40,476 bases of DNA from Calothrix sp. HK-06 (lineage in GTDB: Bacteria > Cyanobacteriota > Cyanobacteriia > Cyanobacteriales > Nostocaceae), in NCBI RefSeq assembly GCF_001904745.1, contig NZ_MRCD01000082.1, positions 1 to 40,476 on the forward strand. Direction: 5' to 3'. The notes beneath the pieces were generated by a model. The model ran no database searches and had not been told where the DNA came from. It worked only from the letters and a program-made list of their open reading frames with translations. A program made the translations under genes and the position numbers. Position 1 is the first letter of the stretch; the number at the start of each line of letters is the position of its first letter. This document shows positions 1 through 7,804 of the stretch, one piece after another.

Positions 1-39
1 TTTCTGTAAACTCAGTGCTACTGGGCTATTTTGTGCTGC

Positions 40-177
40 TTAGTCTAAACTCCAGTCATAAGGAATATCAGCATATCGTTGGGCATTAGAAGAAGTTTCA
101 AGAATAAAAAACTTTTGGTCTATAACTAAGTATTCTGTGTAGTACGGGACTAATAATTTTTCTAAAATTGTGTTCAT
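40..177 (-). pseudogene. 45-codon remnant resembling the N-terminus of a larger signalling protein
   Basis: An ATG at 175-177 (complement) opens a 45-codon frame that ends in TAA at 40-42. It begins MNTILEKLLVPYYTEYLVID and continues with FFILETSSNAQRYAD. This pattern (a short leader, then EYLVID, then a sensor-like ILE-S--QR-AD stretch) reminds me of the extreme N-terminus of longer cyanobacterial PAS/cyclase-type proteins, but I cannot name the family securely. A weak AGGA lies about 11 bases upstream of the ATG. The frame stops where a full-length protein would continue, so I read it as a truncated leftover. It could also be a genuine small protein. Confidence 0.35.
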
Positions 178-198
178 TATAATTAAAATCCTGGAAAT

Positions 199-234
199 AG
201 AAACCAGGTTTCTTTGTTGATAAAAACCCGGTTT
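199..234. repeat. Shortened copy of the GAAACC-GGTTTC dispersed palindrome
   Basis: A perfect 15-base inverted repeat around agaaaccaggtttct (199-213) is followed by ttgttgata and a second arm, aaacccggttt (224-234). Compared with the fuller copies at 2303, 10138 and 28038, the middle (ttattacaatatatcga in those) is largely missing, so this looks like an internally deleted copy in reverse orientation. Confidence 0.6.
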
Positions 235-567
235 ATGCAGCGTAAGTCCTAAAATTAATTAACTTTTTTAGTTCTTATCAGTCTTATCATTTTTATGTGT
301 TTTTTTTAACAGGCATATACATACAGTACCAAATCCCTAACTCCATTCATACAGTATAAATACTAGTTTACTTACAAACATTATATTACATAATTTCTAA
401 GTGAAACTAGAAATTATACGTAAAAGTCTTTACTCGCTAGACCAGTATGCTTTAATTTGGAAAAAATATAAACAAATACTTGCTATTAGTAAAAAAATGA
501 TACAATTTAATTATGTTTCAGCAGTAGGCGCCGTCAATTATTTTTAATTTAGCATAATGTAATAATG

Positions 568-608
568 TAGAGACGTTACATGTAATGTCTCCACGTGTAA
601 CGTCTCTA
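568..608. repeat. Inverted repeat with GAGACGTTACATG arms
   Basis: tagagacgttacatg at 568-582 is mirrored by cgtgtaacgtctcta at 594-608, and the left half is itself palindromic (gacgttacatgtaatgtc). A single-unit relative lies at 24381-24404. It can fold into a hairpin in DNA or RNA. No gene overlaps it. Confidence 0.65.
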
Positions 609-1309
609 AGTTCATTTTAATACTTTCTATTTTTGATATTGAGTTGTTTATGACAGCCAATATAATTTATTACACAATTCCGATTGCTTTGACAATATTG
701 ATATATAAACAGTCACATGTGTATTTGACTTAGTATAGAGCAAATACAATAGTTAACATTATTTTTTGTTAACCCTGAAAGCAAATTTATTTTAGGGTTG
801 TGACAATTGTGTGTCAATTGAATGTCAACAGATATATCTATAATTATCGGTAATTTATTAATCTAAAAAAAATCTTAAATTAAGTATTTGGGTATACATT
901 AGTGTTCATTAGTACACATTTTTTTTCGTGATAACTGTCACTAAGGCATCTGTAAAACCCTCTGCGAACTGGTATACTGGCTTGAATAACCAAAATATAG
1001 CCGCCTCCACTTATGTTGCATTTATATCATCATGTAAATAAATGTAACAAGCTGCTACGATGGCTTCGACAAATATGGTACAAAGTAAATGTAAAAATAA
1101 AGAAAATCTTAAGTTTTTCTACAAATCTAAAAAATCGGTTTATGAAATGGCTCAAAACAGGGTGGTCAATGGTGGCTTAGTACTGTAGGTGCTGACAAAT
1201 AGTACAAATGTTGTAAGTAATTAGTTGTAAGTAATCATAAATGAAATTCTGTTTAGTTCCCTGTTTGAGAACATCAAAATTAAGGACTCAGTGAAGAGTA
1301 AAGGTAGCT

Positions 1310-2296
1310 ATGCGACAAGAATTGATGCTAGACCAAGCAACGTTATATCAGCTAAAAATTTTTTATACAGTTGTCAAATTTGGAAGTTTTACTCGTGCAG
1401 GTCAAGAGCTTTTTCTCTCTCAACCCGCAGTTTGTATGCAGGTGAAAAAATTAGCTCAAGCACTTGGTTTGTCGTTATTTGATAAGCTAGGTAAAAATAT
1501 CAGTCCGAGTCTAGCTGGAAAACAATTGATAGAAACATGCGATAAAATTTTCAATACGATGGATAAGTTTGAAGATAAGTTAGCTGATTTACAGACTTTG
1601 AAGCAAGGTACACTAAGACTCTCAGGACTAACTACAGCTAAATATATTATTCCGTTGACTTTAGGAGAATTCAGTCAGCGTTATCCAGATATAAATGTTT
1701 CGCTGAAATTGGCAAATCATAGTGGGATTGCCGAACGGATGATGAAAAATTTAGACGACTTATATATAGTTAGTGAAATTCCCAAATTCATTGATGTTGA
1801 AAGTTTTCCATTTTTCCGAGATGAGTTGGTTGTTGTAGCTTCCTCTCGTCACCCATTAGCTAGAGAAAAGAAGATTTCGGTTCATCAACTTGCCAACGAA
1901 GCTTTTATCATGCGTGAAATTGGTTCTGCAACACGAAATGAGGTACAAAACATCCTCCTACAGCATGATGTCAAGGTACGAGTTAAGATGGAATCGAACA
2001 ATGATGAGATGATTAAGTCTTTCGTAGCTGATGGTTTAGGTATTTCGGTTCTGCCACGTCAGTGCATAATTTCAAATCCTGACAATGAATTAACAATTCT
2101 TAATGTTGAACATTTCCCAATCTGGCGCCAGTGGCATATGGTATATCCAGTTAAAAAGCATTTGTCTGCGCTTGCGAAAACTTATTTACAGTATTTACTC
2201 GAAATATCAGTAGGTTGCTCAGAGGTTGAAATGAGTAATTGTCGATTAATCTCTGACTACACAGTACATAGTTACAACGACTGTATTGCAGCTTAA
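1310..2296 (+). CDS. LysR-family transcriptional regulator
   Basis: This 328-residue protein has the LysR layout. A winged helix-turn-helix at about residues 10-70 contains LKIFYTVVKFGSFTRAGQEL and LSQPAVCMQVKKL, and the recognition helix carries Cys where Ser is usual. After a linker helix the periplasmic-binding-like effector domain starts near residue 97 (GTLRLSGLTT). The N-terminus resembles the RbcR/CbbR type found in cyanobacteria and autotrophs, but the effector and target cannot be read from sequence. The ATG at 1310 has AAAGG a few bases upstream; a GTG at 1291 in another frame is not relevant. The nearest downstream genes are the tandem secreted paralogues, 213 bp away on the same strand, with a dispersed repeat between. 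They are possible targets, but that is only positional inference. Confidence 0.9.
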   Translation: MRQELMLDQATLYQLKIFYTVVKFGSFTRAGQELFLSQPAVCMQVKKLAQALGLSLFDKLGKNISPSLAGKQLIETCDKIFNTMDKFEDKLADLQTLKQGTLRLSGLTTAKYIIPLTLGEFSQRYPDINVSLKLANHSGIAERMMKNLDDLYIVSEIPKFIDVESFPFFRDELVVVASSRHPLAREKKISVHQLANEAFIMREIGSATRNEVQNILLQHDVKVRVKMESNNDEMIKSFVADGLGISVLPRQCIISNPDNELTILNVEHFPIWRQWHMVYPVKKHLSALAKTYLQYLLEISVGCSEVEMSNCRLISDYTVHSYNDCIAA

Positions 2297-2302
2297 AATT
2301 CT

Positions 2303-2368
2303 AGAAACCTGGTTTCTACGCAAATCGTCATTTTTATTACAATATATCGACAAAGAAACCAGGTTTCT
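2303..2368. repeat. Dispersed double-palindrome repeat, copy A
   Basis: Two short palindromes, agaaacctggtttct (2303-2317) and agaaaccaggtttct (2354-2368), flank a 36-base middle containing ttattacaatatatcga. The two ends are also inverted copies of each other, so the whole 66 bases can form one long or two short hairpins. It begins six bases after the LysR stop codon and may act at the mRNA 3' end. Copies B and C at 10138 and 28038 share arms and middle. Confidence 0.75.
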
Positions 2369-2509
2369 TCTTTTCTTCTAAATAATACTCAGTATTTCAG
2401 TGCGATTCGTTGAATGGCATATTTTTCTATAATTAAACACAACTACAGCAACATTTTTACAACTACCAGCGTCTAATGGGGGGTGTTACCCCTATTTGGT
2501 TAGAGTAAA

Positions 2510-3295
2510 ATGCGATTCAAAAAAGCATACGTATTTATAGCAGTAGCGACAATGCTACTGAGTCTTTGTTGTGGCATAAAAACAGTACAAGCAACAGGAC
2601 CAATCAATTCAGTTACGACAATCATTAGCGATATGCAACCACCACAAGACGCTTATCCGCATGGAGTCCCCAAACATTACAGTTGGGCTAATGGTGCAGA
2701 AATTGGGATGGGTAATGACCCCAAAGATTTTAAAGCCATGATGACATGGGGGCAGTTATACGAAGCAGAACAAGGTAATCCTGCAACTAACACGCGCGTT
2801 CAAATACGAGACATCAAAGCTTATTACCTGAGTAAACAAGATAACCAATGGCGCCTGCTGCAAAGTTCAACAGGAGTAGAAGGAGCAGCATATCGTGAAG
2901 ATTTTGCAGGAAATGCGAATAAATCGGCAGATGTTCGTAGTGAATCTGATGGTAGTATTTCAGCAAAAGCCGGAGGAGGATATAACTATCATTTCTGGAC
3001 TCAAGGTGGTCGAGCTTCAATCAATCCGAATGATATCGGTGGTATTTTCACCACTGTAGAAGCAAGACTTATTCTTGATGACCCAAATAAACCTGATGAC
3101 CGCGAGACTGCACGTTATCTATTAAATGTTGGTGGAGACTACTGGCTTGACTTGAGTGCTGGTTGGGATAACTTTAAAACCAACGGTGGAATTGCCACAG
3201 GCAAATTCAAATACGTCACAACCGAATGGCAAGCTTTCAACATGACAACCTTACCAGCAGCCCAAATTAGTGCAAATCCACCACCAATTGAATAG
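2510..3295 (+). CDS. Secreted protein of unknown function, tandem paralogue 1
   Basis: A 261-residue protein with a clear Sec signal peptide: a basic start (MRFKKAYVF), a hydrophobic core, and a likely cleavage after VQA near residue 28. The mature part has no transmembrane segment. It is rich in aromatic and Gly residues, with distinctive stretches GVPKHYSWA, WGQLYEAEQGNP, GAAYREDFAG, GGGYNYHFW, NPNDI-GIFTT and GGDYWLDL, and ends in NPPPIE. That looks like a compact extracellular beta-rich or carbohydrate-binding fold, but I do not recognise the family and assign no function. It is roughly 70% identical by eye to the next gene, so the pair arose by tandem duplication. A small ggggt/acccc hairpin at 2480-2492 lies just before the start; no strong ribosome-binding site is visible. 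Confidence 0.85.
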   Translation: MRFKKAYVFIAVATMLLSLCCGIKTVQATGPINSVTTIISDMQPPQDAYPHGVPKHYSWANGAEIGMGNDPKDFKAMMTWGQLYEAEQGNPATNTRVQIRDIKAYYLSKQDNQWRLLQSSTGVEGAAYREDFAGNANKSADVRSESDGSISAKAGGGYNYHFWTQGGRASINPNDIGGIFTTVEARLILDDPNKPDDRETARYLLNVGGDYWLDLSAGWDNFKTNGGIATGKFKYVTTEWQAFNMTTLPAAQISANPPPIE

Positions 3296-3303
3296 TTAAT
3301 GTG

Positions 3304-3324
3304 GGTCAGGCATCTTGCCTGACC
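3304..3324. repeat. Short perfect hairpin between the tandem paralogues
   Basis: ggtcaggca (3304-3312) pairs perfectly with tgcctgacc (3316-3324) over nine bases with a three-base loop. It belongs with hairpins of similar core at 18047, 29920 and 31172. There is no T-run, so it is not a standard intrinsic terminator, though it could stabilise the upstream mRNA 3' end. Confidence 0.65.
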
Positions 3325-3412
3325 AGCTAAGTGATAAATGTCTTTACCCAAGTCAATTTGAATTGCAGAGTATATATTAAAAAGGTAAATTTGTATAGGC
3401 GTACACGTAATT

Positions 3413-4192
3413 ATGCGTATTAAGCCAATTCATTTATTTCTTGTAGCAGTCGCGATACTATTCAGTTTCGGCGCCAATGTCAGCGCGCGACAGCCAAGAA
3501 TAAATTCGGTAGCAACAATTATTAGTGATATGAAGCCACCACATGATGCAGCACCGCGTGGAGTGCCCAAACATTACAGTTGGGCAAAAGGGCCAGAATT
3601 AGGGATGGGTAACAATCCCAAAAACTTTAAAGCAATGATTGCATGGGGGCAACTATATGAAGCAGAACAAGGGAACCCCGCAAAAAATACGCGCGTTCAG
3701 ATACGAAACGTCAAGTCTTATGTTCTTAGCAAAAGAGATAGAAAATGGCGCCTATTAAAGAGTTCAGTTGGAGTAGACGGTGCAGCATACCGTGAAGACT
3801 TTGCAGGAGATGCCAATAAATCACCAGACGTTCGTACTGAAAAAGATGGCAGCGTATCAACAAAAGCGGGAGGAGGATATAACTATCACTTCTGGTCAAA
3901 AAACGGTAGAAGCAATATAAACCCCAACGACATAGCTGGTATATTCACCACCTGTCAAGCCAGATTAGTAATAGACAACGCAAAAAAACCAGACGATAGA
4001 AGCAAAGCCAAATACGTGCTTAACATGGGTGGAGATTACTGGCTAGACCTCGCGGCGCCGTGGGATAATTTTAAAACCAACGGTGGCATAGGAATGGGGA
4101 GGTTTAAATACGTAAAAACAAACTGGCAAGCATTCAACATGACAACAGTGCCAGAATCTGAACTTCGCCGCAACCCTCCACCAATCGAGTAA
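3413..4192 (+). CDS. Secreted protein of unknown function, tandem paralogue 2
   Basis: A 259-residue paralogue of the preceding gene, about 70% identical by eye with no large gaps. The signal peptide (MRIKPIHLFLVAVAILFSFG, with likely cleavage after VSA near residue 24) is diverged in sequence but preserved in type. The mature core is conserved: GVPKHYSWA, WGQLYEAEQGNP, GAAYREDFAG, GGGYNYHFW, GIFTT, GGDYWLDL, FNMTT and the terminal NPPPIE. Copy 2 is more basic, with many Lys/Arg replacing neutral residues (for example SYVLSKRDRKWRLLKSS). That suggests different binding behaviour after duplication. The 117-base gap to copy 1 contains a hairpin, and the DUF4336 gene starts 49 bases downstream, so the three may be co-transcribed. 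Function unknown. Confidence 0.85.
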   Translation: MRIKPIHLFLVAVAILFSFGANVSARQPRINSVATIISDMKPPHDAAPRGVPKHYSWAKGPELGMGNNPKNFKAMIAWGQLYEAEQGNPAKNTRVQIRNVKSYVLSKRDRKWRLLKSSVGVDGAAYREDFAGDANKSPDVRTEKDGSVSTKAGGGYNYHFWSKNGRSNINPNDIAGIFTTCQARLVIDNAKKPDDRSKAKYVLNMGGDYWLDLAAPWDNFKTNGGIGMGRFKYVKTNWQAFNMTTVPESELRRNPPPIE

Positions 4193-4241
4193 TCAAATAT
4201 AATATTATTGGGAAATTAAAACTGCTTAAACTAACCTAAAC

Positions 4242-5432
4242 GTGCAGAGTAAACTCGCTAATCCGCAAGACTTTTCCTGGTCATTTTGGTACACCCTGCC
4301 GATATATCCATTTGGCAGGCGCCAAACCATTCGTAAAGAAGTTGTAAAAGATACAGTTTGGACGTTCGACCAAATCCAGGGAATTTTTTATGTGGTCGTT
4401 CCCGTGAGAATGACGGTAATTAAGCTTAGTGAGGGTGGTTTATTAGTTTATGCACCCGTGGCGCCAACACGGGAATGCATCCGATTAATTACTGAATTAG
4501 TAGAAGAACACGGTGATGTAAAATACATAATATTACCAACAATATCAGGGTTAGAACATAAAGTATTTGTTGGCCCATTTGCGAGACGGTTTCCATCGTC
4601 ACAAGTATTTATCGCACCAGGTCAATGGAGTTTTCCGGTTAATTTACCGTTGAGTTGGTTAGGTTTACCAGCAAAGCGTACTCACGTTTTACCAGAAGAT
4701 AGTAAACAGGTGCCGTTTGCCTCAGAGTTTGATTATGCCATACTTGGGCCAATAGAACTTGGGCCGGGTCGATTTGCAGAAGTAGCATTTTTCCATAAGC
4801 TTTCAAATACACTTTTAGTAACCGACTCTATCGTCTCAATACCATCGGAACCACCTGCCATAGTGCAGTTAGACTCATATCCATTATTATTTCACGCAAG
4901 AGATAAAGCATTTGATATAGTACCAGACACAGCAGAAAACCGTCGTAAAGGATGGCAACGCATAGCACTATTTGCCTTTTACTTTAGTCCAAGTGTTTTA
5001 GAAGTTCCCAAATGGGGTCAAGTATTTAAAGACGCATTCAAAACCAGCAACCGTTCCAAAAAAGCATATTTTGGTTTATACCCTTTCGAGTGGAGACCTG
5101 ACTGGCAAGGTTGCTTCGACGCTTTATATGCGAATGGTCGCATCTTTGTAGCACCCATTTTACAAGCTCTGATTCTAAATCGGGCGCCTGTGGAAACACT
5201 CGAATGGGCAGATAAAGTTGCAAAATGGGACTTTAAAAGCATAATACCTTGTCACTTAGAGGCGCCAGTCACCACTACACCCCAGCAATTTAGACAAGCA
5301 TTTGCATTTCTAGAGAAACAACCAACCACAACTAGTGCCATATTACCCGAAGCAGACTTTGAAGTACTGCGCGTAATCGATAATAACTTAGAAAAATTCG
5401 GAATAGTACCACCCGCAAAAGAAAAAATTTAA
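4242..5432 (+). CDS. DUF4336 domain-containing protein
   Basis: A 396-residue protein matching the DUF4336 family known from cyanobacteria, algae and plants. The fold is thought to resemble metallo-beta-lactamases, but the usual HxHxDH metal motif is not obvious here. Telling stretches are the N-terminal SWSFWYTLPIYPFGRRQTIR, VRMTVIKLSEGGLLVYAPVA near residues 55-75, and IIPCHLEAPV near residue 335. No signal peptide or transmembrane helix is apparent. The start is GTG at 4242; no in-frame ATG fits the conserved N-terminus better, and the ribosome-binding site is weak. Position after the secreted pair suggests possible co-transcription. No biochemical role is established to my knowledge, so I leave function open. 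Confidence 0.85.
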   Translation: MQSKLANPQDFSWSFWYTLPIYPFGRRQTIRKEVVKDTVWTFDQIQGIFYVVVPVRMTVIKLSEGGLLVYAPVAPTRECIRLITELVEEHGDVKYIILPTISGLEHKVFVGPFARRFPSSQVFIAPGQWSFPVNLPLSWLGLPAKRTHVLPEDSKQVPFASEFDYAILGPIELGPGRFAEVAFFHKLSNTLLVTDSIVSIPSEPPAIVQLDSYPLLFHARDKAFDIVPDTAENRRKGWQRIALFAFYFSPSVLEVPKWGQVFKDAFKTSNRSKKAYFGLYPFEWRPDWQGCFDALYANGRIFVAPILQALILNRAPVETLEWADKVAKWDFKSIIPCHLEAPVTTTPQQFRQAFAFLEKQPTTTSAILPEADFEVLRVIDNNLEKFGIVPPAKEKI

Positions 5433-5465
5433 AGTTATGAAAATGTGTTAGATTAATCTAGCTTA

Positions 5466-5577
5466 TTCGGTTCAAAAAGGCACCAGCCATAAGAGGAAAC
5501 GGGGAAAGCTCGGTGAAATTCCAGCACTGTCCCGCAACTGTAAGCTATAAATGTAGCAAGTCAGAATGCCCGCCGAA
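5466..5577 (+). promoter_or_regulatory. Cobalamin (B12) riboswitch
   Basis: The sequence carries the conserved order of an adenosylcobalamin-type aptamer: a ggcacc segment, taagaggaaac, a ggtgaaattccagcactg core, cccgcaactgtaa, and a B12-box-like agtcagaatgcccgcc near 5559-5574. A closing stem pairs ttcgg (5466-5470) with ccgaa (5573-5577). The downstream ATG is 35 bases away and its GAGGT ribosome-binding site is at 5603-5607. I see no T-run terminator, so translational control is more likely than attenuation. tgtagc (5552-5557) can pair with gctaca (5591-5596), a possible switching helix. A perfect 12-base palindrome (tagattaatcta, 5449-5460) sits just upstream. Cobalamin would be expected to repress the DUF1636 gene. 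Confidence 0.92.
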
Positions 5578-5611
5578 AGCAGTAAAAATAGCTACAATCT
5601 ACGAGGTATAG

Positions 5612-6016
5612 ATGACAGCACACACAATTTTTGTTTGTACAACATGTGCGAGTACATGGGAAAACGGTAAGCGTGTAGGAGAAAGCGGTGGTGAAAAACT
5701 GTTAAAGCGCTTACAACAAGACAACCAAAATTCCCAAAACGATGAAATTAAAATTCAAGCAGTAGAATGCATGAGTGCCTGTAATCGCTCATGTGTAATT
5801 TGCTTCACTTCTAAAGACAAATATACATATCTATTCGGCGACATATCACCAGAATTATCCTCAACACAAGTAGCAGGAATATTCGAGTGTGCTAATAAAT
5901 ACTACAACCACCCACAAGGATTATTACCGTGGGCAGAACGTCCTGACCCCCTCAAAAAAGGAGTCCTAGCACGCATCCCAGCCATCCCTGCAGCTATCCC
6001 CGTAGGTTGGATGTAG
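5612..6016 (+). CDS. DUF1636 family metal-binding protein under B12 riboswitch control
   Basis: A 134-residue DUF1636 (COG5469-type) protein. Six cysteines, C9, C12, C53, C57, C61 and C64, lie in CTTC and ECMSACNRSCVIC patterns like those of thioredoxin-like [2Fe-2S] ferredoxins, so a bound Fe-S cluster or metal ion is likely. The C-terminal half has LLPWAERPDPL and GVLARIPA, typical of the family. The length is normal. ATG at 5612 has GAGGT five bases upstream. The riboswitch directly ahead places it in the cobalamin regulon. It might serve cobalt or corrin handling, or replace a B12-dependent process when cobalamin is low; neither is proven. No other cobalamin gene is present in the window. 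Confidence 0.9.
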   Translation: MTAHTIFVCTTCASTWENGKRVGESGGEKLLKRLQQDNQNSQNDEIKIQAVECMSACNRSCVICFTSKDKYTYLFGDISPELSSTQVAGIFECANKYYNHPQGLLPWAERPDPLKKGVLARIPAIPAAIPVGWM

Positions 6017-6152
6017 CGCGTTTCGGTTCCCAACACATAATTAATTTGTATTTAATCTATACAAATCTGTAATGAAAAATTAAGCATAAATCCTCTTCGT
6101 TAAATTAAGCCGTACAGCCGTTGACCTCTTCCGCTGGACTATCACTGAAGAG

Positions 6153-6484
6153 TTATACAAAGCATTGCACCCCTAAATTATATAGCTTTATGCAAATAAC
6201 AACCAGTCGAATTTCCACTCTAGGGTATGAAGCCATAATTTTACCCAACCTTAAAGCATCACTAGGAAAACCATTAGGTAAAGGCGCCCTATCATTAGCC
6301 ATTCGCATCTGTGCATTTAAATCTTTCATCAAAGCTTGACGTGCCTCTATCCCCTCCTTATACGTTTGGCTCAACTTATCCTTACCACCATAAAGTTGAT
6401 TAAATGCACTACTAACTTGCGGCTTATCTAAAGGTAAGCGATTAGCGGCGCCAACTATCCCAAAACATGTTATACTACAATATG
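6153..6484 (-). pseudogene. Decayed fragment of an unidentified gene
   Basis: On the minus strand a reading frame is open from about 6484 down to a TAA at 6153-6155. Its middle looks like real protein: AANRLPLDKPQVSSAFNQLY, then a charged helical stretch (KLSQTYKEGIEARQALMKDL) and APLPNGFPSDALRLGKI. There is no convincing start codon. The part after MASYP turns into hydrophobic, low-information sequence, as if the frame ran into unrelated DNA. I read this as an internal piece of a lost gene and do not recognise the family. A shorter gene model could begin at TTG 6374, but the conserved-looking sequence extends further upstream than that. Confidence 0.4.
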
Positions 6485-6517
6485 ATTACACTGTGAAATT
6501 ATTAAGGAGACTGAACT

Positions 6518-6577
6518 ATGAGTGAATTTATCGCAACACACCTTCACACAAGGCGCATTCATTCTTGTTCAGTCTAG
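6518..6577 (+). CDS. Possible 19-residue leader peptide upstream of rsgA
   Basis: ATG at 6518 follows a near-consensus AAGGAG with good spacing and opens a 19-codon frame (MSEFIATHLHTRRIHSCSV) ending in TAG at 6575. A TATACT-like box lies about 45 bases upstream (6470-6475). The peptide is His/Arg-rich but not a run of one amino acid, so it does not match a classical attenuator leader. Its end overlaps the left arm of a 10-bp long-range stem (6548-6557 with 6611-6620). It may be a leader peptide for rsgA, a small protein, or the broken start of a lost gene. Confidence 0.25.
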   Translation: MSEFIATHLHTRRIHSCSV

Positions 6578-6620
6578 CTAATCTCGATTTTAGCTTAGTC
6601 CTCGAAGCCTTGCGCCTTGT
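6548..6620 (+). other. Long-range inverted repeat in the rsgA leader
   Basis: acaaggcgca (6548-6557) is perfectly complementary to tgcgccttgt (6611-6620), enclosing 53 bases. The left arm lies in the tiny ORF at 6518-6577 and the right arm lies 33 bases before the rsgA start. Translation of the tiny ORF would disrupt the stem, the geometry of a translation-sensing leader. Functional relevance is inference. Confidence 0.4.
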
Positions 6621-6653
6621 ACAAAACAAGTAGCACATATTGAGGAAAAATAA

Positions 6654-7709
6654 ATGCATTTGAATTCTTTAGGCTGGAGTAACTTTTTTAATTCCAGCTT
6701 TGAACTTTTTCGTCTACAAGGATTTACTGTAGGTAGAGTAGCAATTGAGCATAGAAATACTTACGTTGTTCTAACAGAACAGGGAGAAGTATCAGCAGAA
6801 ATAACAGGTAAAATGCGACATCAAGCTTTGCAACGTCAAGACTTTCCAGCAGTAGGAGATTGGGTAGTTATTCGTACACGAGACTCAGAACAAGCAACCA
6901 TTCACGAAATATTGCCAAGATTTAGCAAATTTTCTCGTAAAACCGTTGGGGGCAAAACCGACGAACAAATAGTTGCAGCGAACGTTGATACTGTTTTTTT
7001 AGTATCCGGGTTGGATGAAGACTTTAATATTAGAAGAATCGAACGTTATTTAATTCTTGCTTGGGAAAGTGGCGCCAATCCGGTAATAGTTTTAAATAAA
7101 GCAGATTTGTGCAATAACCTTGAACAGCGTTTAGTAGAAATAGAATCTGTTGCTCTGGGTGTACCAATACTTGTTTTAAGTGCGGCACATAATCAAGGAA
7201 TTAATGCTTTAAAAACCTATTTACAACCAGGTAAAACTGTTGCACTGCTTGGGTCTTCGGGTGTGGGTAAATCTACCATTACTAATCAACTAATGGGTGA
7301 AACAGTTCAAGCTGTACAATCTGTACGTGAGGATGATAGTAGAGGAAGGCACACGACAACTCATCGAGAGTTAATATTACTACCAACAGGAGGGGTAGTT
7401 ATAGATACTCCTGGAATGCGGGAAATACAGTTGTGGACAGGTGATGAAGGTTTGCAGTCTACATTTGCTGACATTGAAGTTATCGCGCAACAGTGCCGCT
7501 TCCGTAATTGTCAACACGCTCATGAACCTGGTTGTGCTGTACAAGAAGCATTGCAGTCAGGTAAACTTGAGGCGCCGAGGTTTTTAAATTATCAAAAGTT
7601 ACAAAGGGAGCTTGGTTATTTGGAGCGTAAACAAGACCAAAGCTCATATTTGGCTGAGAAGGAACGGTGGAAGAAAATTACTAAATCTATGCGAAAGCAT
7701 AAAAAGTGA
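6654..7709 (+). CDS. rsgA: Ribosome small-subunit-dependent GTPase A
   Basis: RsgA (YjeQ/EngC) is a circularly permuted GTPase that binds the 30S subunit late in assembly and, in well-studied bacteria, helps release RbfA and proof the decoding centre. The 351 residues show an N-terminal OB-fold (about 25-95), then the permuted G-domain with NKAD (148-151), GSSGVGKST (200-208) and DTPG (251-254). The C-terminal zinc site is C281, C286, H288 and C294. The basic tail KSMRKHKK suits rRNA binding. ATG at 6654 has GAGG 8-11 bases upstream; no better start is seen. All motifs are intact, so it should be active. The gene appears monocistronic, with a structured leader and a palindromic repeat just after it. 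Confidence 0.96.
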   Translation: MHLNSLGWSNFFNSSFELFRLQGFTVGRVAIEHRNTYVVLTEQGEVSAEITGKMRHQALQRQDFPAVGDWVVIRTRDSEQATIHEILPRFSKFSRKTVGGKTDEQIVAANVDTVFLVSGLDEDFNIRRIERYLILAWESGANPVIVLNKADLCNNLEQRLVEIESVALGVPILVLSAAHNQGINALKTYLQPGKTVALLGSSGVGKSTITNQLMGETVQAVQSVREDDSRGRHTTTHRELILLPTGGVVIDTPGMREIQLWTGDEGLQSTFADIEVIAQQCRFRNCQHAHEPGCAVQEALQSGKLEAPRFLNYQKLQRELGYLERKQDQSSYLAEKERWKKITKSMRKHKK

Positions 7710-7754
7710 TTTTTTGGCATGGTAAATAAATGCTACTTACTTATTTTTGCTTCG

Positions 7755-7771
7755 GGTGGGCACTGCCCACC
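7755..7771. repeat. Short GTGGGCA palindrome after rsgA
   Basis: ggtgggca and tgcccacc are separated by a single base. A close relative, ggtgggcactacccacc, lies at 24676-24692. The hairpin is followed by CTTACCCT rather than a T-run. It appears to be a dispersed repeat. Confidence 0.5.
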
Positions 7772-7804
7772 TTACCCTCCCAATCGAAGGTGCATTCCGG
7801 TCAG

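Larger units (their letters stand above)
178..1309. other. Long AT-rich intergenic region upstream of the LysR gene
   Basis: I see no convincing gene on either strand. The stretch holds a shortened copy of the GAAACC/GGTTTC palindromic repeat (199-234), an inverted repeat with GAGACGTTACATG arms (568-608) and one GGCGCC at 527. Around 800-830 three GTCAA-type half-sites (gacaattg, gtcaattg, gtcaac) are spaced closely and could be an operator, but nothing links them to a regulator. The last 350 bases before the LysR start must hold its promoter; no single box stands out. Confidence 0.5.
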
